From positions 1 to 64,000 of the forward strand of contig NZ_JAPKNI010000003.1 in assembly GCF_026343955.1 (NCBI RefSeq): 64,000 nt of DNA. The letters are read 5' to 3'. A program made the position numbers and the translations under genes. The notes below the pieces were generated by a model. That model worked only from the letters and a program-made list of their open reading frames with translations. It was not told the DNA's origin and made no database searches. This document shows positions 52,318-61,384 of this stretch, in pieces; position 1 is the stretch's first letter; every line of letters begins with the position of its first letter. This DNA is from Kaistia defluvii. Lineage in GTDB: Bacteria > Pseudomonadota > Alphaproteobacteria > Rhizobiales > Kaistiaceae.

Positions 52318-53289
52318 ATGCCGGCACGCGACTCCATCCTCGAAATCGAAAAGCGCGTCAACGCGGCCGTGATCGGCCAGGAAAGAGTGGTGGAGCGGCT
52401 CGTCATAGCGCTGCTTGCCAACGGCAACGTGCTGGTCGAGGGCCTGCCCGGCCTCGCCAAGACGCGCGCCATCAAAAGCCTGTCAAAAGCGCTGGAATCC
52501 GAATTCAGCCGAATCCAGTTCACGCCCGACCTGCTGCCCTCCGACGTGACCGGCGGCGAGATCTACCGCACCGACGCCGCCGGCGCCGGCTCGTTCGAAT
52601 TCCGCAAGGGGCCGATCTTCGGCAATCTCGTGCTCGCCGACGAGATCAATCGCGCGCCCGCGAAAGTGCAGTCGGCGCTGCTCGAGGCGATGGAGGAACG
52701 GCAGGTCACCGTCGCCGGCAAGCGCTACGCGCTGCCGGATCTGTTCATGGTGCTGGCAACGCAGAACCCGATCGAACAGGAAGGCACGTATCCGCTGCCC
52801 GAGGCGCAGATGGACCGCTTTCTGATGCATGTGCGGATCGACTATCCCAACGACGACGACGAGGTGAAGGTGCTGCGGCTGGTGCGGGCCGAGACCGCCG
52901 GGGCGGCCGCCGACGATCCCGCGAGGATCCCACAGCAGGTGATCTTCGACGCCCGCAAGGAGATCGACAGCGTCACGTCGGTCGATGCCGTCGAGAGTTA
53001 CATCGTCGCCCTGATCTCCGCGACCCGGCGCCCGGCCGAATTCGGCGACAGGCTGAAGGACTGGATCAGCATCGGCGCCAGCCCGCGCGGCTCGCTGGCG
53101 CTCGACAAGGCGTCGCGCGTCTTCGCCTGGCTGCAGGGCCGCGACTATGTCACGCCGGAGGACGTGCAGGCGGTCGCGCATGACTGCCTGCGCCATCGCC
53201 TGTCGCTCTCCTATGAGGCGAGCGCCGATGGCATGCATGCCGACGACGTGATCGACGAGATCGTCAAACAGGTCGCCGTGGCCGTGTGA
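52318..53289 (+). CDS. MoxR family AAA+ ATPase
   Basis: 323-residue AAA+ ATPase. Walker A is GLPGLAKT (42-49), Walker B NLVLADEINRAP, and the sensor region is LATQNPIEQEGTYPLPEAQMDRF, all typical of MoxR. These chaperone-like ATPases act with von Willebrand A proteins in assembling or activating enzymes. Leads a module with DUF58, DUF4381, two BatA/B proteins, a TPR protein and BatD, each start overlapping or nearly touching the previous stop. Confidence 0.93.
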   Translation: MPARDSILEIEKRVNAAVIGQERVVERLVIALLANGNVLVEGLPGLAKTRAIKSLSKALESEFSRIQFTPDLLPSDVTGGEIYRTDAAGAGSFEFRKGPIFGNLVLADEINRAPAKVQSALLEAMEERQVTVAGKRYALPDLFMVLATQNPIEQEGTYPLPEAQMDRFLMHVRIDYPNDDDEVKVLRLVRAETAGAAADDPARIPQQVIFDARKEIDSVTSVDAVESYIVALISATRRPAEFGDRLKDWISIGASPRGSLALDKASRVFAWLQGRDYVTPEDVQAVAHDCLRHRLSLSYEASADGMHADDVIDEIVKQVAVAV

Positions 53290-53303
53290 ACCGGGAGGCG
53301 ACG

Positions 53304-54272
53304 ATGGCGACCACATCCGCATCGGCCCGCGCCTATGTCACCCTCGACGAACTGCTGCGCCTGCGCCATCACGCCAAGGGCTTCAGCTTCCTGCCGCGCC
53401 AGCCGGTGCATTCCCTGCTGACCGGCCGCCATGCCTCGCGCCTGCGCGGTCGCGGCCTCGATTTCGAGGAACTGCGCCACTATTACGAGGGCGACGACAC
53501 CCGCGCGATCGACTGGGCCGCCACCGCCCGGCTCGGCACGCCGCATGTCCGCGTCTTCACCGAGGAGCGCGACCGCAGCGTCCTGCTCCTCGTCGACCAG
53601 CGCCTGTCGATGTTCTTCGGCAGCCGGCTGATGATGAAGTCGGTGGCTTCAGCCGAGGTCGCGGCGCTTTCCGCCTGGCGGGTCACCTCCCTCGGGGACC
53701 GCGTCGGCGCCCTGGTCTTTTCGGAAGATGGCATCGCCGAGATCCAGCCGGAGGCGCGCAACAAGGGCGTGCTGCCGATCCTGCACGCGGTCGCCCGACA
53801 GAACGCGGCGCTTCGCGCCTCGGACAGCCGGGCCGCCGACCCGGCCCTCTTCAACGAAGTGTTGCGGCGCGCCGCGCGGCTCGCCCATCACGATTGCCTC
53901 GTCTGCATCATTTCCGATGCCTTTGGCGCCGACGCCGAGACGGTCAAGCTGGTGACCCGGATCACCGCGCATAACGACGTACTGATCATCTTCATCTCCG
54001 ACCCGATCGAGGCCGACCTGCCGTCGCTGGGTCGGGTCATCGTCGGCGAGGGCGACAACCAGATCGAGCTGGACAGCGCCTCAACGTCGCTGCGTGGCCG
54101 CTTCGCCCAAAGCTTCAGCGAACGGCGCGACAGCCTGGAGAGCTTCTCGCGCAAGCGAACGATTCCGGTCTTGCCGATCCAGACCGGGCGGGACGTCTCG
54201 ACGCAATTGCGCGACCTGCTCGGCCAGCGGCTGGCCCATGCGCGCACCGGCGCGGCTCGGACGACGCCATGA
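53304..54272 (+). CDS. DUF58 family protein
   Basis: 322-residue cytoplasmic protein. Residues 49-71 carry the DUF58 signature (GRGLDFEELRHYYEGD and TRAIDW), and a vWA-like domain follows (EERDRSVLLLVDQRLSMFFGS). It pairs with MoxR in most bacteria. Start 53304 is chosen over the GTG at 53286 because GGGAGG lies 5 bases ahead of it. Confidence 0.9.
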   Translation: MATTSASARAYVTLDELLRLRHHAKGFSFLPRQPVHSLLTGRHASRLRGRGLDFEELRHYYEGDDTRAIDWAATARLGTPHVRVFTEERDRSVLLLVDQRLSMFFGSRLMMKSVASAEVAALSAWRVTSLGDRVGALVFSEDGIAEIQPEARNKGVLPILHAVARQNAALRASDSRAADPALFNEVLRRAARLAHHDCLVCIISDAFGADAETVKLVTRITAHNDVLIIFISDPIEADLPSLGRVIVGEGDNQIELDSASTSLRGRFAQSFSERRDSLESFSRKRTIPVLPIQTGRDVSTQLRDLLGQRLAHARTGAARTTP

Positions 54273-54742
54273 GCAGCGACCCGTCCGATCTCTCCAATCT
54301 TCGCGACATCGTGCTGCCGCCGCCCGTCTCCTACTGGCCGCCGGCACCCGGCTGGTGGGTTCTCGCCGCGGCGGGGGCCGCTCTCCTGGCGCTGCTTGTC
54401 GCCCGCCAGGTCCTCCGCCATCGCCGCGACGCCTATCGGCGCGCGGCGTTGCGGGAACTCGCCGCCCTGCCCGCGCCGCTCGACGCCCGCGGCGCGCAGG
54501 CGCTGTCGGGGATCCTCAAGCGCACGGCGCTGGTCGCCTTCCCCCGCGCGGAAACCGCCGGGCTGACCGGTGCCGCCTGGCTGCGCTTTCTCGATACGAC
54601 CGGGCGGATGCAGGCCTTTGAAAGCGGCCCGGCCGCCACGCTGCCCCAGATCGCGCTCGGAGCTTCGATGCCGGCCGACGACGGCGCCATCCGCCATGCG
54701 GCGCGCGACTGGATCCACCGTCATCGCGCGGAGGGCGGGTAG
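54269..54742 (+). CDS. DUF4381 family membrane protein
   Basis: 157-residue protein with one membrane helix (about 29-46) following LPPPVSYWPPAPGWW, then a cytoplasmic segment with DAYRRAALRELAAL. DUF4381 proteins occur only in MoxR/Bat operons, between the DUF58 and BatA genes as here. Starts in ATGA overlap with DUF58. Confidence 0.85.
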   Translation: MSSDPSDLSNLRDIVLPPPVSYWPPAPGWWVLAAAGAALLALLVARQVLRHRRDAYRRAALRELAALPAPLDARGAQALSGILKRTALVAFPRAETAGLTGAAWLRFLDTTGRMQAFESGPAATLPQIALGASMPADDGAIRHAARDWIHRHRAEGG

Positions 54743-54745
54743 ATC

Positions 54746-55759
54746 ATGCCGAGCTTCGCCTATCCCTGGCTTGCCCTGCTGCTGCCGTTGCCGATCCTGG
54801 CCTATTCCCTGCTGCCGCGACACCGCGAGCAGAGACCGGCGCTGCGCGTGCCCTTCTTCGCCCGACTGGTCACGCTGACCGGCGCCAGACCGGACGGCGG
54901 CGCCGTCATCAGCCATCGCGGCCTCGTTCGCAGCTTGCTGCTGGGGCTCTGCTGGCTGCTCGCCATCGCCGCGCTGATGCGGCCGCAATGGATCGAGCCG
55001 CCGCTGCATTTCGACAAACCGGCGCGCGATCTGCTGCTGCTGGTGGATCTCTCCGGCTCGATGGACACCCAGGATTTCACCGACGCCTCCGGCGCGACAG
55101 TCAACCGGCTGTCGGCCGTCAAACAGGTCCTGACCGACTTCCTGAAGCGACGCGAGGGCGACCGCGTCGGCGTCATCGTCTTCGGCGACGCGCCCTTCAC
55201 GCTGGCGCCATTCACCACCGACCTCGGCCTGTCCGAACGACTGGTTGGCGAGATGCAGGTCGGCATGGCCGGCCCCCGCACCGCCTTCGGTGACGCCATC
55301 GGCCTCGGCATCAACATGTTCGCCAAGTCGACGGTCCCGGCCAGGACGATGATCGCGCTCACCGACGGCAACGACACGGCGAGCCAGGTTCCCCCGGATC
55401 AGGCGGCGCGCATCGCCAAGGACAATGGCATCGTCATCCACACCATCGCGGTCGGCGACCCGGCCGCCGCCGGCGAGGACAAGCTCGACGAGGCGGCGCT
55501 GAAGGACGTCGCGAGTACCACCGGCGGCGGCTATTACCGCGCCCTCGACCGCCAGCAGCTGGCGACCATCTATGACGAACTCGACCGGATCGAGACGCGC
55601 AAGGTCGACACCGTCACCTTCCGGCCGAAGACGGAGCTCTACTGGATCCCGCTCGGCGCACTGGTCATCCTCTCCATGCTCGGCGAGGGTCTGTTGCTCG
55701 TCCGCTGGCCGCATCGCCGCGCGGCGATGACGGCGAACCCGAGGGCGGAAAACGCATGA
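54746..55759 (+). CDS. BatA-type von Willebrand A membrane protein
   Basis: 337-residue protein with membrane helices at the N-terminus (about 5-22, 62-78) and C-terminus (about 305-325) around a vWA domain. A complete MIDAS metal site is visible: D101-L-S103-G-S105 plus the threonine of GPRTAFGDAIG and the aspartate of LTDGND. So it can bind a metal-dependent partner. Follows DUF4381 by 3 bases. Confidence 0.9.
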   Translation: MPSFAYPWLALLLPLPILAYSLLPRHREQRPALRVPFFARLVTLTGARPDGGAVISHRGLVRSLLLGLCWLLAIAALMRPQWIEPPLHFDKPARDLLLLVDLSGSMDTQDFTDASGATVNRLSAVKQVLTDFLKRREGDRVGVIVFGDAPFTLAPFTTDLGLSERLVGEMQVGMAGPRTAFGDAIGLGINMFAKSTVPARTMIALTDGNDTASQVPPDQAARIAKDNGIVIHTIAVGDPAAAGEDKLDEAALKDVASTTGGGYYRALDRQQLATIYDELDRIETRKVDTVTFRPKTELYWIPLGALVILSMLGEGLLLVRWPHRRAAMTANPRAENA

Positions 55760-56673
55760 GCACGTTTTTCGCCGCCCTCCACTTCATCCGCCCCTGGTGG
55801 CTGCTGCTGCTCCTGCCGGCGCTGGCGCTCTGGTGGGCGGAGCGCCGCTCGGCCGACAGCACCCATCGCTGGCAGAAGGTGATCGATCCGGAGTTGCTGA
55901 AGCATCTCGTCACCGGCGGCGAGGCGCGCCGCCGCATCCGTCCGGGCGATGTCGCGCTGCTGGGCTGGATCCTCGGCACCGTCGCGCTGGCGGGCCCGAC
56001 CTGGCGCGAGGTTCCCTCGCCGTTTGCCGCCGCCGCCCGGCCGGCGATGATCATCCTCAAGGTGACGCCCTCCATGCTGACGACCGACCTGGCGCCGACA
56101 AGGCTCGACCGCGCGCGCCAGAAGCTGGACGATCTGCTCAAGAGCCGCGCCGGAGCGCCGACCGGCCTCGTCGCCTATGCCGGCTCCGCCCATCTGGTGC
56201 TGCCGCCGACCGTGGACGGCGATGTCGTGCTGACGATGGCAGGGGCGCTTTCGCCCGGGATCATGCCGCGCGAAGGCGATGCGCTGGCGGACGCGGTGAC
56301 GCTTGCCGCCTCGGTGCTTGCCGATGCCGGACTTGGCGGCTCGATCCTGATCCTCGCCGATACCGTCGCGCCCGATCAAATCGCCGCGCTGGCGAAGCCG
56401 GCCATACCGGTGACCATCCTCGGCCTGACGCCGCCGGAACTTCCGGCCGACAGCGGCCTCGCGGATGCGGCCAGGGGGCTCGGCGCGACTCTGATCCCCA
56501 CTCGCGTCGACGACACCGACATCGAAGCGATCACGCGCCGCCTCGCCGCCGGCGCCGCGCCGACACTCGGCCAGGGCGAGGGCCAGCGATGGGAGGAAGC
56601 CGGCTACTGGCTGATGCCGTTGATCACGCTCATCGTCCTGCTCTGGTTTCGGCGCGGCTGGGTGCTGGCATGA
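55756..56673 (+). CDS. BatB-type von Willebrand A membrane protein with degenerate MIDAS
   Basis: 305-residue membrane protein with helices near 15-27, 65-82 and 285-300. Its vWA domain keeps the family framing (APTRLDRARQKLDDLL after the MIDAS strand) but the metal motif D-x-S-x-S reads K102-V-T-P-S106, so metal binding in this domain is probably lost. Overlaps BatA by ATGA. Confidence 0.85.
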   Translation: MSTFFAALHFIRPWWLLLLLPALALWWAERRSADSTHRWQKVIDPELLKHLVTGGEARRRIRPGDVALLGWILGTVALAGPTWREVPSPFAAAARPAMIILKVTPSMLTTDLAPTRLDRARQKLDDLLKSRAGAPTGLVAYAGSAHLVLPPTVDGDVVLTMAGALSPGIMPREGDALADAVTLAASVLADAGLGGSILILADTVAPDQIAALAKPAIPVTILGLTPPELPADSGLADAARGLGATLIPTRVDDTDIEAITRRLAAGAAPTLGQGEGQRWEEAGYWLMPLITLIVLLWFRRGWVLA

Positions 56674-57326
56674 CGACCGCGGCGCGCCCACCGCATTTCG
56701 GCAAGCTCGCGCTTTCATGCCTGGCGATCGCGGCGGTGGCGCTCGTTGTCGGCGGGCTCAGGATCGGCTGGGACGGCCTCTGGGCCTCGCCCGACCAGCG
56801 CGGCCGCTATCTCTACGAAAAGGGCCGGTATGCCGACGCCGCGGCGAGCTTCCGAGATCCCGTCTGGCGCGGCGCGGCCCTGATGCGGGCCGGTGACTTC
56901 AAGACGGCGGCGCAGGCCTTTGGCGGCCGCGACACCGCCGAGAGCGCCTATGACCAGGGCAACGCGCTGGTCATGCTCGGCCAGTATGACGCGGCGGTCG
57001 CCCGCTATGACCGTGCGCTGGAACTGAAGCCCGGCTGGGACGACGCCACCGCCAACCGCAGGCTGGCGCAGCTTCGCGCCGACAAGACGAAGGCGCCCGG
57101 CGGCGATCTCGGCGACCAGGAGGAAGGCGCCGATGAGATCGTCTACGACAAGGACGCGAAAAACCCGGACGGGCAGGATACCGAGGTCGACGACAAGCCG
57201 ATGAGCGACGAGCAGGTGCGCGCGCTCTGGCTGAAGCGGGTGCAGACCCGGCCGGCCGATTTCCTCCGCGCCCGCTTCGCCTATCAGCTGCAGGTTCCCC
57301 CGCCGCCGACAGAGGCGAGGCCATGA
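56670..57326 (+). CDS. TPR-repeat protein (BatC-like)
   Basis: 218-residue protein with a membrane segment (about 14-31) and a TPR solenoid in the periplasm: YLYEKGRYADAAASF, AYDQGNALVMLGQYDAAVARYDRALELKPGW (two partial repeats shown split), then an acidic linker. TPR proteins of this position interact with BatA/BatB. It starts in ATGA overlap with the BatB gene. Confidence 0.85.
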   Translation: MTTAARPPHFGKLALSCLAIAAVALVVGGLRIGWDGLWASPDQRGRYLYEKGRYADAAASFRDPVWRGAALMRAGDFKTAAQAFGGRDTAESAYDQGNALVMLGQYDAAVARYDRALELKPGWDDATANRRLAQLRADKTKAPGGDLGDQEEGADEIVYDKDAKNPDGQDTEVDDKPMSDEQVRALWLKRVQTRPADFLRARFAYQLQVPPPPTEARP

Positions 57327-58654
57327 AGCGCGTTGCCCTTGCCTTGACGCTTCTGCTGCTCGTCGCGACCGCCCGGGCGCAGGAGGCGATGCCAGCCAAC
57401 CCGCCGTCTCCCGCCGGGCCGATCGTCCGCACCACCCTCGATCCAGCGCAGGGCGCCGTCGTCGGCCAGCACCTCTCGCTCTATGTCGACGTGCTGTTTC
57501 CCGGGGACATGCCGCATCCGCCGCGCGTCGTCATTCCCGACATGCCCGGCGCGCAGGTGATGCGTTTCGAGACGCAGGCAACGACGATTCGCGACACCGT
57601 CGACGGCACCGCCCATGTCGGCCAGCGCTTCGAGTTCGCCGTGTTCCCACGCCGCAGCGGCCCGCTCGCCATCCCGCCGGCCGCCGTCACCCTGCTTGAC
57701 CGCGCCGGCGACGTGGCAGGCCGAGCGGCCGGCCAGCCCCTACAGGTGACGATCGTCGCGCCCGAAGGAATCGATGCCAACGCCATCGTGGTCGCGACCG
57801 AGAAGCTGACGCTGGAGCAGAGCTGGAAACCCGACCCGAACGGCGCCTTCCACCCCGGCGACGCGCTGGTCCGCACCATCACGCGAACGGCGACCGATGT
57901 TCCGGCGATGGCGATGCGCGACCTCGCCTTCTCCGCGCCGGACGGCGTTCGCGTCTATCTCGATGCGCCGACGAGCCAGGACCAGAGCAACCGCGGCACG
58001 ATCACCGGCAAGCGCATCGACCGGGCCACCTATGTCTTCGAGAAGGCGGGAACCTTCGACCTCCCGGCCGTGGATCAACCCTGGTGGAACCTCGCCGACA
58101 AGCAGGCGGAGAACGCCACCGGCAAGGCGGCAACCGTGACAATCAAGGCTGCCCCCGCACCGGCCGATGGCGCTCCAACCTCTTCCCCCGGCCGGGACGC
58201 CGTCTGGGCGACGATCGCCGCGGCCATCATCCTGTCGATCCTGCTGCTGGCAATTTTCTGGCGAAGGACGCGCGCCCATGTCGAGAACCGCCGCTCCGCA
58301 CGCGCCCTCTCCGAGCCGGTCGCGTTCGACGCGCTGGCTCGCGCCTGCGGCAATGGCGACGCCGCGACCATTTACAGGGCGTTAACAGGCTGGCGCTCGC
58401 GCGTGCCATCCAACTGGCCGAAGCCGCCAGACGCGCGCCGGCTCGAGGCGGCGCTGTTTTCGACCGATGCCGGCAGACAGCCGACATGGTCGCGAGCCAT
58501 GGCGCATGAACTCCTGGCCCGGTTGCGCAGCTTCCGGCACGGCTGCAGGAACCAGTCGAGCCGCTCCCCGCGATCCTCGCTGCCGCCCCTCAATCCGCCG
58601 CATGCGACCGGCGCGCACGCCGCTCGGCACGGAATCGCCGATCACAAGACGTGA
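57323..58654 (+). CDS. BatD-type oxygen-tolerance protein
   Basis: 443-residue protein with a signal peptide (1-19) followed by several immunoglobulin-like beta domains (about 30-285: PLAIPPAAVTLLDR, DALVRTITRTATDVPAMAM) and a membrane helix near 298-315 with a cytoplasmic tail. BatD proteins complete the aerotolerance (Bat) module. Last gene of the operon; starts in ATGA overlap with the TPR gene. Confidence 0.85.
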   Translation: MKRVALALTLLLLVATARAQEAMPANPPSPAGPIVRTTLDPAQGAVVGQHLSLYVDVLFPGDMPHPPRVVIPDMPGAQVMRFETQATTIRDTVDGTAHVGQRFEFAVFPRRSGPLAIPPAAVTLLDRAGDVAGRAAGQPLQVTIVAPEGIDANAIVVATEKLTLEQSWKPDPNGAFHPGDALVRTITRTATDVPAMAMRDLAFSAPDGVRVYLDAPTSQDQSNRGTITGKRIDRATYVFEKAGTFDLPAVDQPWWNLADKQAENATGKAATVTIKAAPAPADGAPTSSPGRDAVWATIAAAIILSILLLAIFWRRTRAHVENRRSARALSEPVAFDALARACGNGDAATIYRALTGWRSRVPSNWPKPPDARRLEAALFSTDAGRQPTWSRAMAHELLARLRSFRHGCRNQSSRSPRSSLPPLNPPHATGAHAARHGIADHKT

Positions 58655-59092
58655 CCCGGAGCGCCCGCCTCTAGCACTCCGGCGAATTTACATTGAGCCG
58701 AGAGCTTGCCGAAAAGCGTCTGCGGGCGTCAGGCTCGACCGCGCTTCGCTTGCCGTTGGCATCGACCGGCAGCCTTGTGGCAACTGCGCGCCTCGGTATC
58801 GCAGATGACACCGTCCGCCAGCGCAACGCCGGCTTGTGTCACGAAGCGGTCGCTCCCAAGACCTCGTGGCCGTTGCCATCCGTCGGATGGAAGCCCTTGC
58901 CCGGTCCCCGCCCCCGCGTCTGCCCGTACCCCTTGCGAGCCCCAGAGATCAACCTTGAGAACCTGCCCCGCGTTTAAGCAGATTGGTTTCTTACTGAGCA
59001 ACCTGCAAGAAATCATTCCTTCATAGAAAACCAGTGTTGCGTTCATATCCGTTTGATGAAAAGTTGCTTACAGAGCAACCTCTGGAGGACGG
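58655..59092 (+). other. Intergenic region before the XRE-cupin gene
   Basis: 438 bases without a convincing gene (a 94-codon frame at 58693-58977 is basic and proline-rich with no ribosome site). The last 110 bases are AT-richer and hold two copies of a 19-base palindrome, annotated separately. Confidence 0.4.
58985..59080. promoter_or_regulatory. Paired 19-base operators before the XRE-cupin gene
   Basis: Copy 1 (58985-59003) GGTTTCTTACTGAGCAACC and copy 2 (59062-59080) AGTTGCTTACAGAGCAACC are the same 19-base sequence with three differences, 77 bases apart. Each is a dyad; copy 2 contains a perfect GTTGCT / AGCAAC pair around TACAG. Copy 2 ends 3 bases before the GGAGGA ribosome site. The spacing is about seven helical turns, which suits looped binding. 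The XRE-cupin product is the likely ligand. Confidence 0.7.
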
Positions 59093-59707
59093 ATGGAACG
59101 GTCTTCCACCATCTGTGACGACACGACAGATCCTGCAGCCGAGGATGTGCCTGCGTCCCCGAACGGTTTCAACGTCGGTGCGCGCCTGCGCGCATTTCGG
59201 CAGCAGAAGAACATTTCGATCGATGTCGTGGCGGCGAAGGCCGGCGTCAGCAAGTCTTTCCTCAGCCGCTTCGAGCGCGATCTCGTGCAAGCCTCCATCG
59301 CATCGCTCCTGCGCATCTGCGACGCGATCGGCGTGAAACCCGGTGCGATCTTCGATCCGCCCGCGACGAGCTACGTCAAGGCCGGACAGGGCGCGCCGAT
59401 CAATCTCGGCGGTGTCGGCATGCGCGAGCGTATCGTCGGTGGCGTCGGCAACGAACACATGATGACGCTCCATTCCGTGATCGACCCGGGCGGTGGGTCT
59501 GGCCCCGAGGCCTATGCGATACGCGCCGATCTCGACGTCGTCCACATCATCTCCGGCGAACTCGACATCTCCGTCGGCGGCGAGGACTACCACATGTCCT
59601 CCGGCGACACGCTGAGTTTCGACCCGAAGATTCCGCATACCTGGCGAAACCCGTCATCGAGCGAGCCCTGCGTCACGCTCTGGATGATCGTGCCGCCCCC
59701 GGCCTGA
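59093..59707 (+). CDS. XRE-cupin transcriptional regulator
   Basis: 204-residue regulator: a helix-turn-helix (about 27-82; ISIDVVAAKAGVSKSFLSRF) joined to a cupin domain (about 110-202; YAIRADLDVVHIISGELD then IPHTW). This two-domain type usually responds to the substrate of a neighbouring transport or catabolic operon. GGAGGACGG before the start. It precedes the polar amino-acid importer and the ureohydrolase, 33 bases from the ATPase gene, so it likely controls them and itself. Confidence 0.9.
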   Translation: MERSSTICDDTTDPAAEDVPASPNGFNVGARLRAFRQQKNISIDVVAAKAGVSKSFLSRFERDLVQASIASLLRICDAIGVKPGAIFDPPATSYVKAGQGAPINLGGVGMRERIVGGVGNEHMMTLHSVIDPGGGSGPEAYAIRADLDVVHIISGELDISVGGEDYHMSSGDTLSFDPKIPHTWRNPSSSEPCVTLWMIVPPPA

Positions 59708-59740
59708 CCGGCCTTCCGAAGCTTTTCCCTGAGGCCGCCC

Positions 59741-60514
59741 ATGCAGAAGCTCCACGTCACCGACATTCACAAGCGCTTTGGCGACACCGAAGTCCTGAAG
59801 GGCATCGGCCTCGACGCCGCGGCGGGCGACGTCATCTCCATCATCGGCTCTTCCGGGTCGGGCAAGAGTACGTTCCTGCGCTGCATCAACATGCTGGAGC
59901 GTCCGAACAGGGGCACGATCCGCGTCAGCGGCGAGGTCCTGGACCTCGTGGCCGACCGCCGCGACGGGACCCTGCGCGCGAAAAGCGCCAGCCAGTTGCA
60001 GCGCATTCGCTCGCGCCTCGCCATGGTGTTCCAGAACTTCTGCCTCTGGTCGCATATGAGCGTCCTCGACAACGTGACCGAGGCCCCCGTCAGCGTGCTT
60101 GGCGTATCCCGCAAGGAAGCGGTGGAGCGCGCCAAGGCCAATCTCGCCAAGGTCGGCATGAAGCCGGAAACCTACGAGCGCTATCCCTCGCAGCTTTCCG
60201 GCGGCCAGCAGCAGCGCGTCGCAATCGCCCGCGCGCTGACCATGGATCCCGACGTGATGCTTTTCGACGAGCCGACCTCGGCGCTCGATCCCGAGCTCGT
60301 CGGCGAGGTGCTGCGCGTCATGCAGACACTCGCCGAGGAAGGCAGGACCATGATCGTCGTCACGCACGAGATGGGTTTTGCGCGCCATCTCTCCTCGAAG
60401 GTCATGTTCCTGCACGAGGGGCGCGTCGAGGAAGAAGGCTCGCCCGAGGCCGTGTTCGGCAATCCGGAGAGCCCGCGCCTGCGACAGTTTCTGGCAGGTC
60501 GCCTTCAGTCCTGA
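59741..60514 (+). CDS. Polar amino-acid ABC transporter ATP-binding protein (HisP-like)
   Basis: 257-residue ABC ATPase. Walker [10 protein letters not shown], signature [15 protein letters not shown], Walker [19 protein letters not shown] and the D-loop/H-loop VVTHEMGFA are complete. HisP/ArtP/GlnQ group. Its [13 protein letters not shown] tail is also usual. First transport gene of the set for a family-3 binding protein and two HisQ/HisM-like permeases. Confidence 0.93.
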   Translation: MQKLHVTDIHKRFGDTEVLKGIGLDAAAGDVISIIGSSGSGKSTFLRCINMLERPNRGTIRVSGEVLDLVADRRDGTLRAKSASQLQRIRSRLAMVFQNFCLWSHMSVLDNVTEAPVSVLGVSRKEAVERAKANLAKVGMKPETYERYPSQLSGGQQQRVAIARALTMDPDVMLFDEPTSALDPELVGEVLRVMQTLAEEGRTMIVVTHEMGFARHLSSKVMFLHEGRVEEEGSPEAVFGNPESPRLRQFLAGRLQS

Positions 60515-60610
60515 CTCATCGCCGCGCCAATCGCGGCTCACGAGATTTCGGCGCCAGGGCCCGGCGCCGGATGCAATGCCAAATAACCCTTTCAGAGAAC
60601 GAGACTTCCC

Positions 60611-61375
60611 ATGACGAAACTTTCTACCCTCTTTCTCGGCGGCTTCATCGCTCTGGCGTCGCTCTCGCCGGCGATCGCCGAGCAGGTGACGATCGCGACC
60701 GACGCTACCTTCCCGCCCTTCGAGTCCGTCGACGCGAACGGCAAGCTCGTCGGCTACGACATCGATCTGATGAGCGCCGTCTGCAAGGCGGCTGAACTCG
60801 ACTGCAACATCATTGCCGCCGCCTGGGACGGCATGATCCCCGGGCTTACCGCCGGCAAGTATGACGCGCTGATCTCGCAACTGACCGTCACCGACGCGCG
60901 CCGCAAGATCATGGCCTTCAGCGACATCTATTCGCATCCGACTTTCCGCTTCGTCGCCAAGAAGGGCGCCGATCTCGACATCAGCCCGGACGGGCTCGCC
61001 GGCAAGATCATCGCCGTCCAGACCGGCACGCCGATGGACGCCTTCGTCACCAAGACCTTCCCGAAGGCGACGATCAAGCGCTATGACGGCGGCAGCGCTC
61101 CCTATCTGGAGCTCACCGCCGGACGCGCCGATCTCCACATGAGCTACGAGGCGCAGATCACGCACGCCTTCCTCAATGGCGACAACGCCGAGACATTCGA
61201 GCTCGTCGGCCCGCAATATACCGGCAAGGACGCGCCGGAATTCGGTGAGGGCGTCGCGATCGCGATCAACCGTCGTAACGCCGACCTCCTCGCGAAAATC
61301 AATGCCGGCCTCGCCAAGATCCGCGAGAACGGCGAGCTCGCGGCGATCGACGCCAAGTATTTCGGCAAGAACTAG
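60611..61375 (+). CDS. Polar amino-acid ABC transporter substrate-binding protein
   Basis: 254-residue family-3 periplasmic binding protein with a signal peptide (1-22, ending AIAEQ region). Typical blocks are TDATFPPFESVDANGKLVGY, IDLMSAV, TVTDARRKIMAFSDIY and VQTGTPMDAF. The arginine in TDARRK usually binds the ligand's carboxylate, so an alpha-amino acid (perhaps a guanidino compound such as arginine) is plausible. 96 bases after the ATPase gene with two small G/C hairpins between. Confidence 0.92.
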   Translation: MTKLSTLFLGGFIALASLSPAIAEQVTIATDATFPPFESVDANGKLVGYDIDLMSAVCKAAELDCNIIAAAWDGMIPGLTAGKYDALISQLTVTDARRKIMAFSDIYSHPTFRFVAKKGADLDISPDGLAGKIIAVQTGTPMDAFVTKTFPKATIKRYDGGSAPYLELTAGRADLHMSYEAQITHAFLNGDNAETFELVGPQYTGKDAPEFGEGVAIAINRRNADLLAKINAGLAKIRENGELAAIDAKYFGKN

Positions 61376-61384
61376 AGCGGATCG

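Noticed and set aside
58693-58977. 94-codon frame before the XRE-cupin gene
   Set aside because: No ribosome site, basic/proline-rich composition with no family resemblance, in a stretch that holds regulatory palindromes.
60515-60610. Two small hairpins (GCCGCG/CGCGGC and GGCGCC/GGCGCC) between ATPase and binding-protein genes
   Set aside because: Only 6-base stems with no T tract; expected by chance in such G/C-rich DNA, so not called a terminator.
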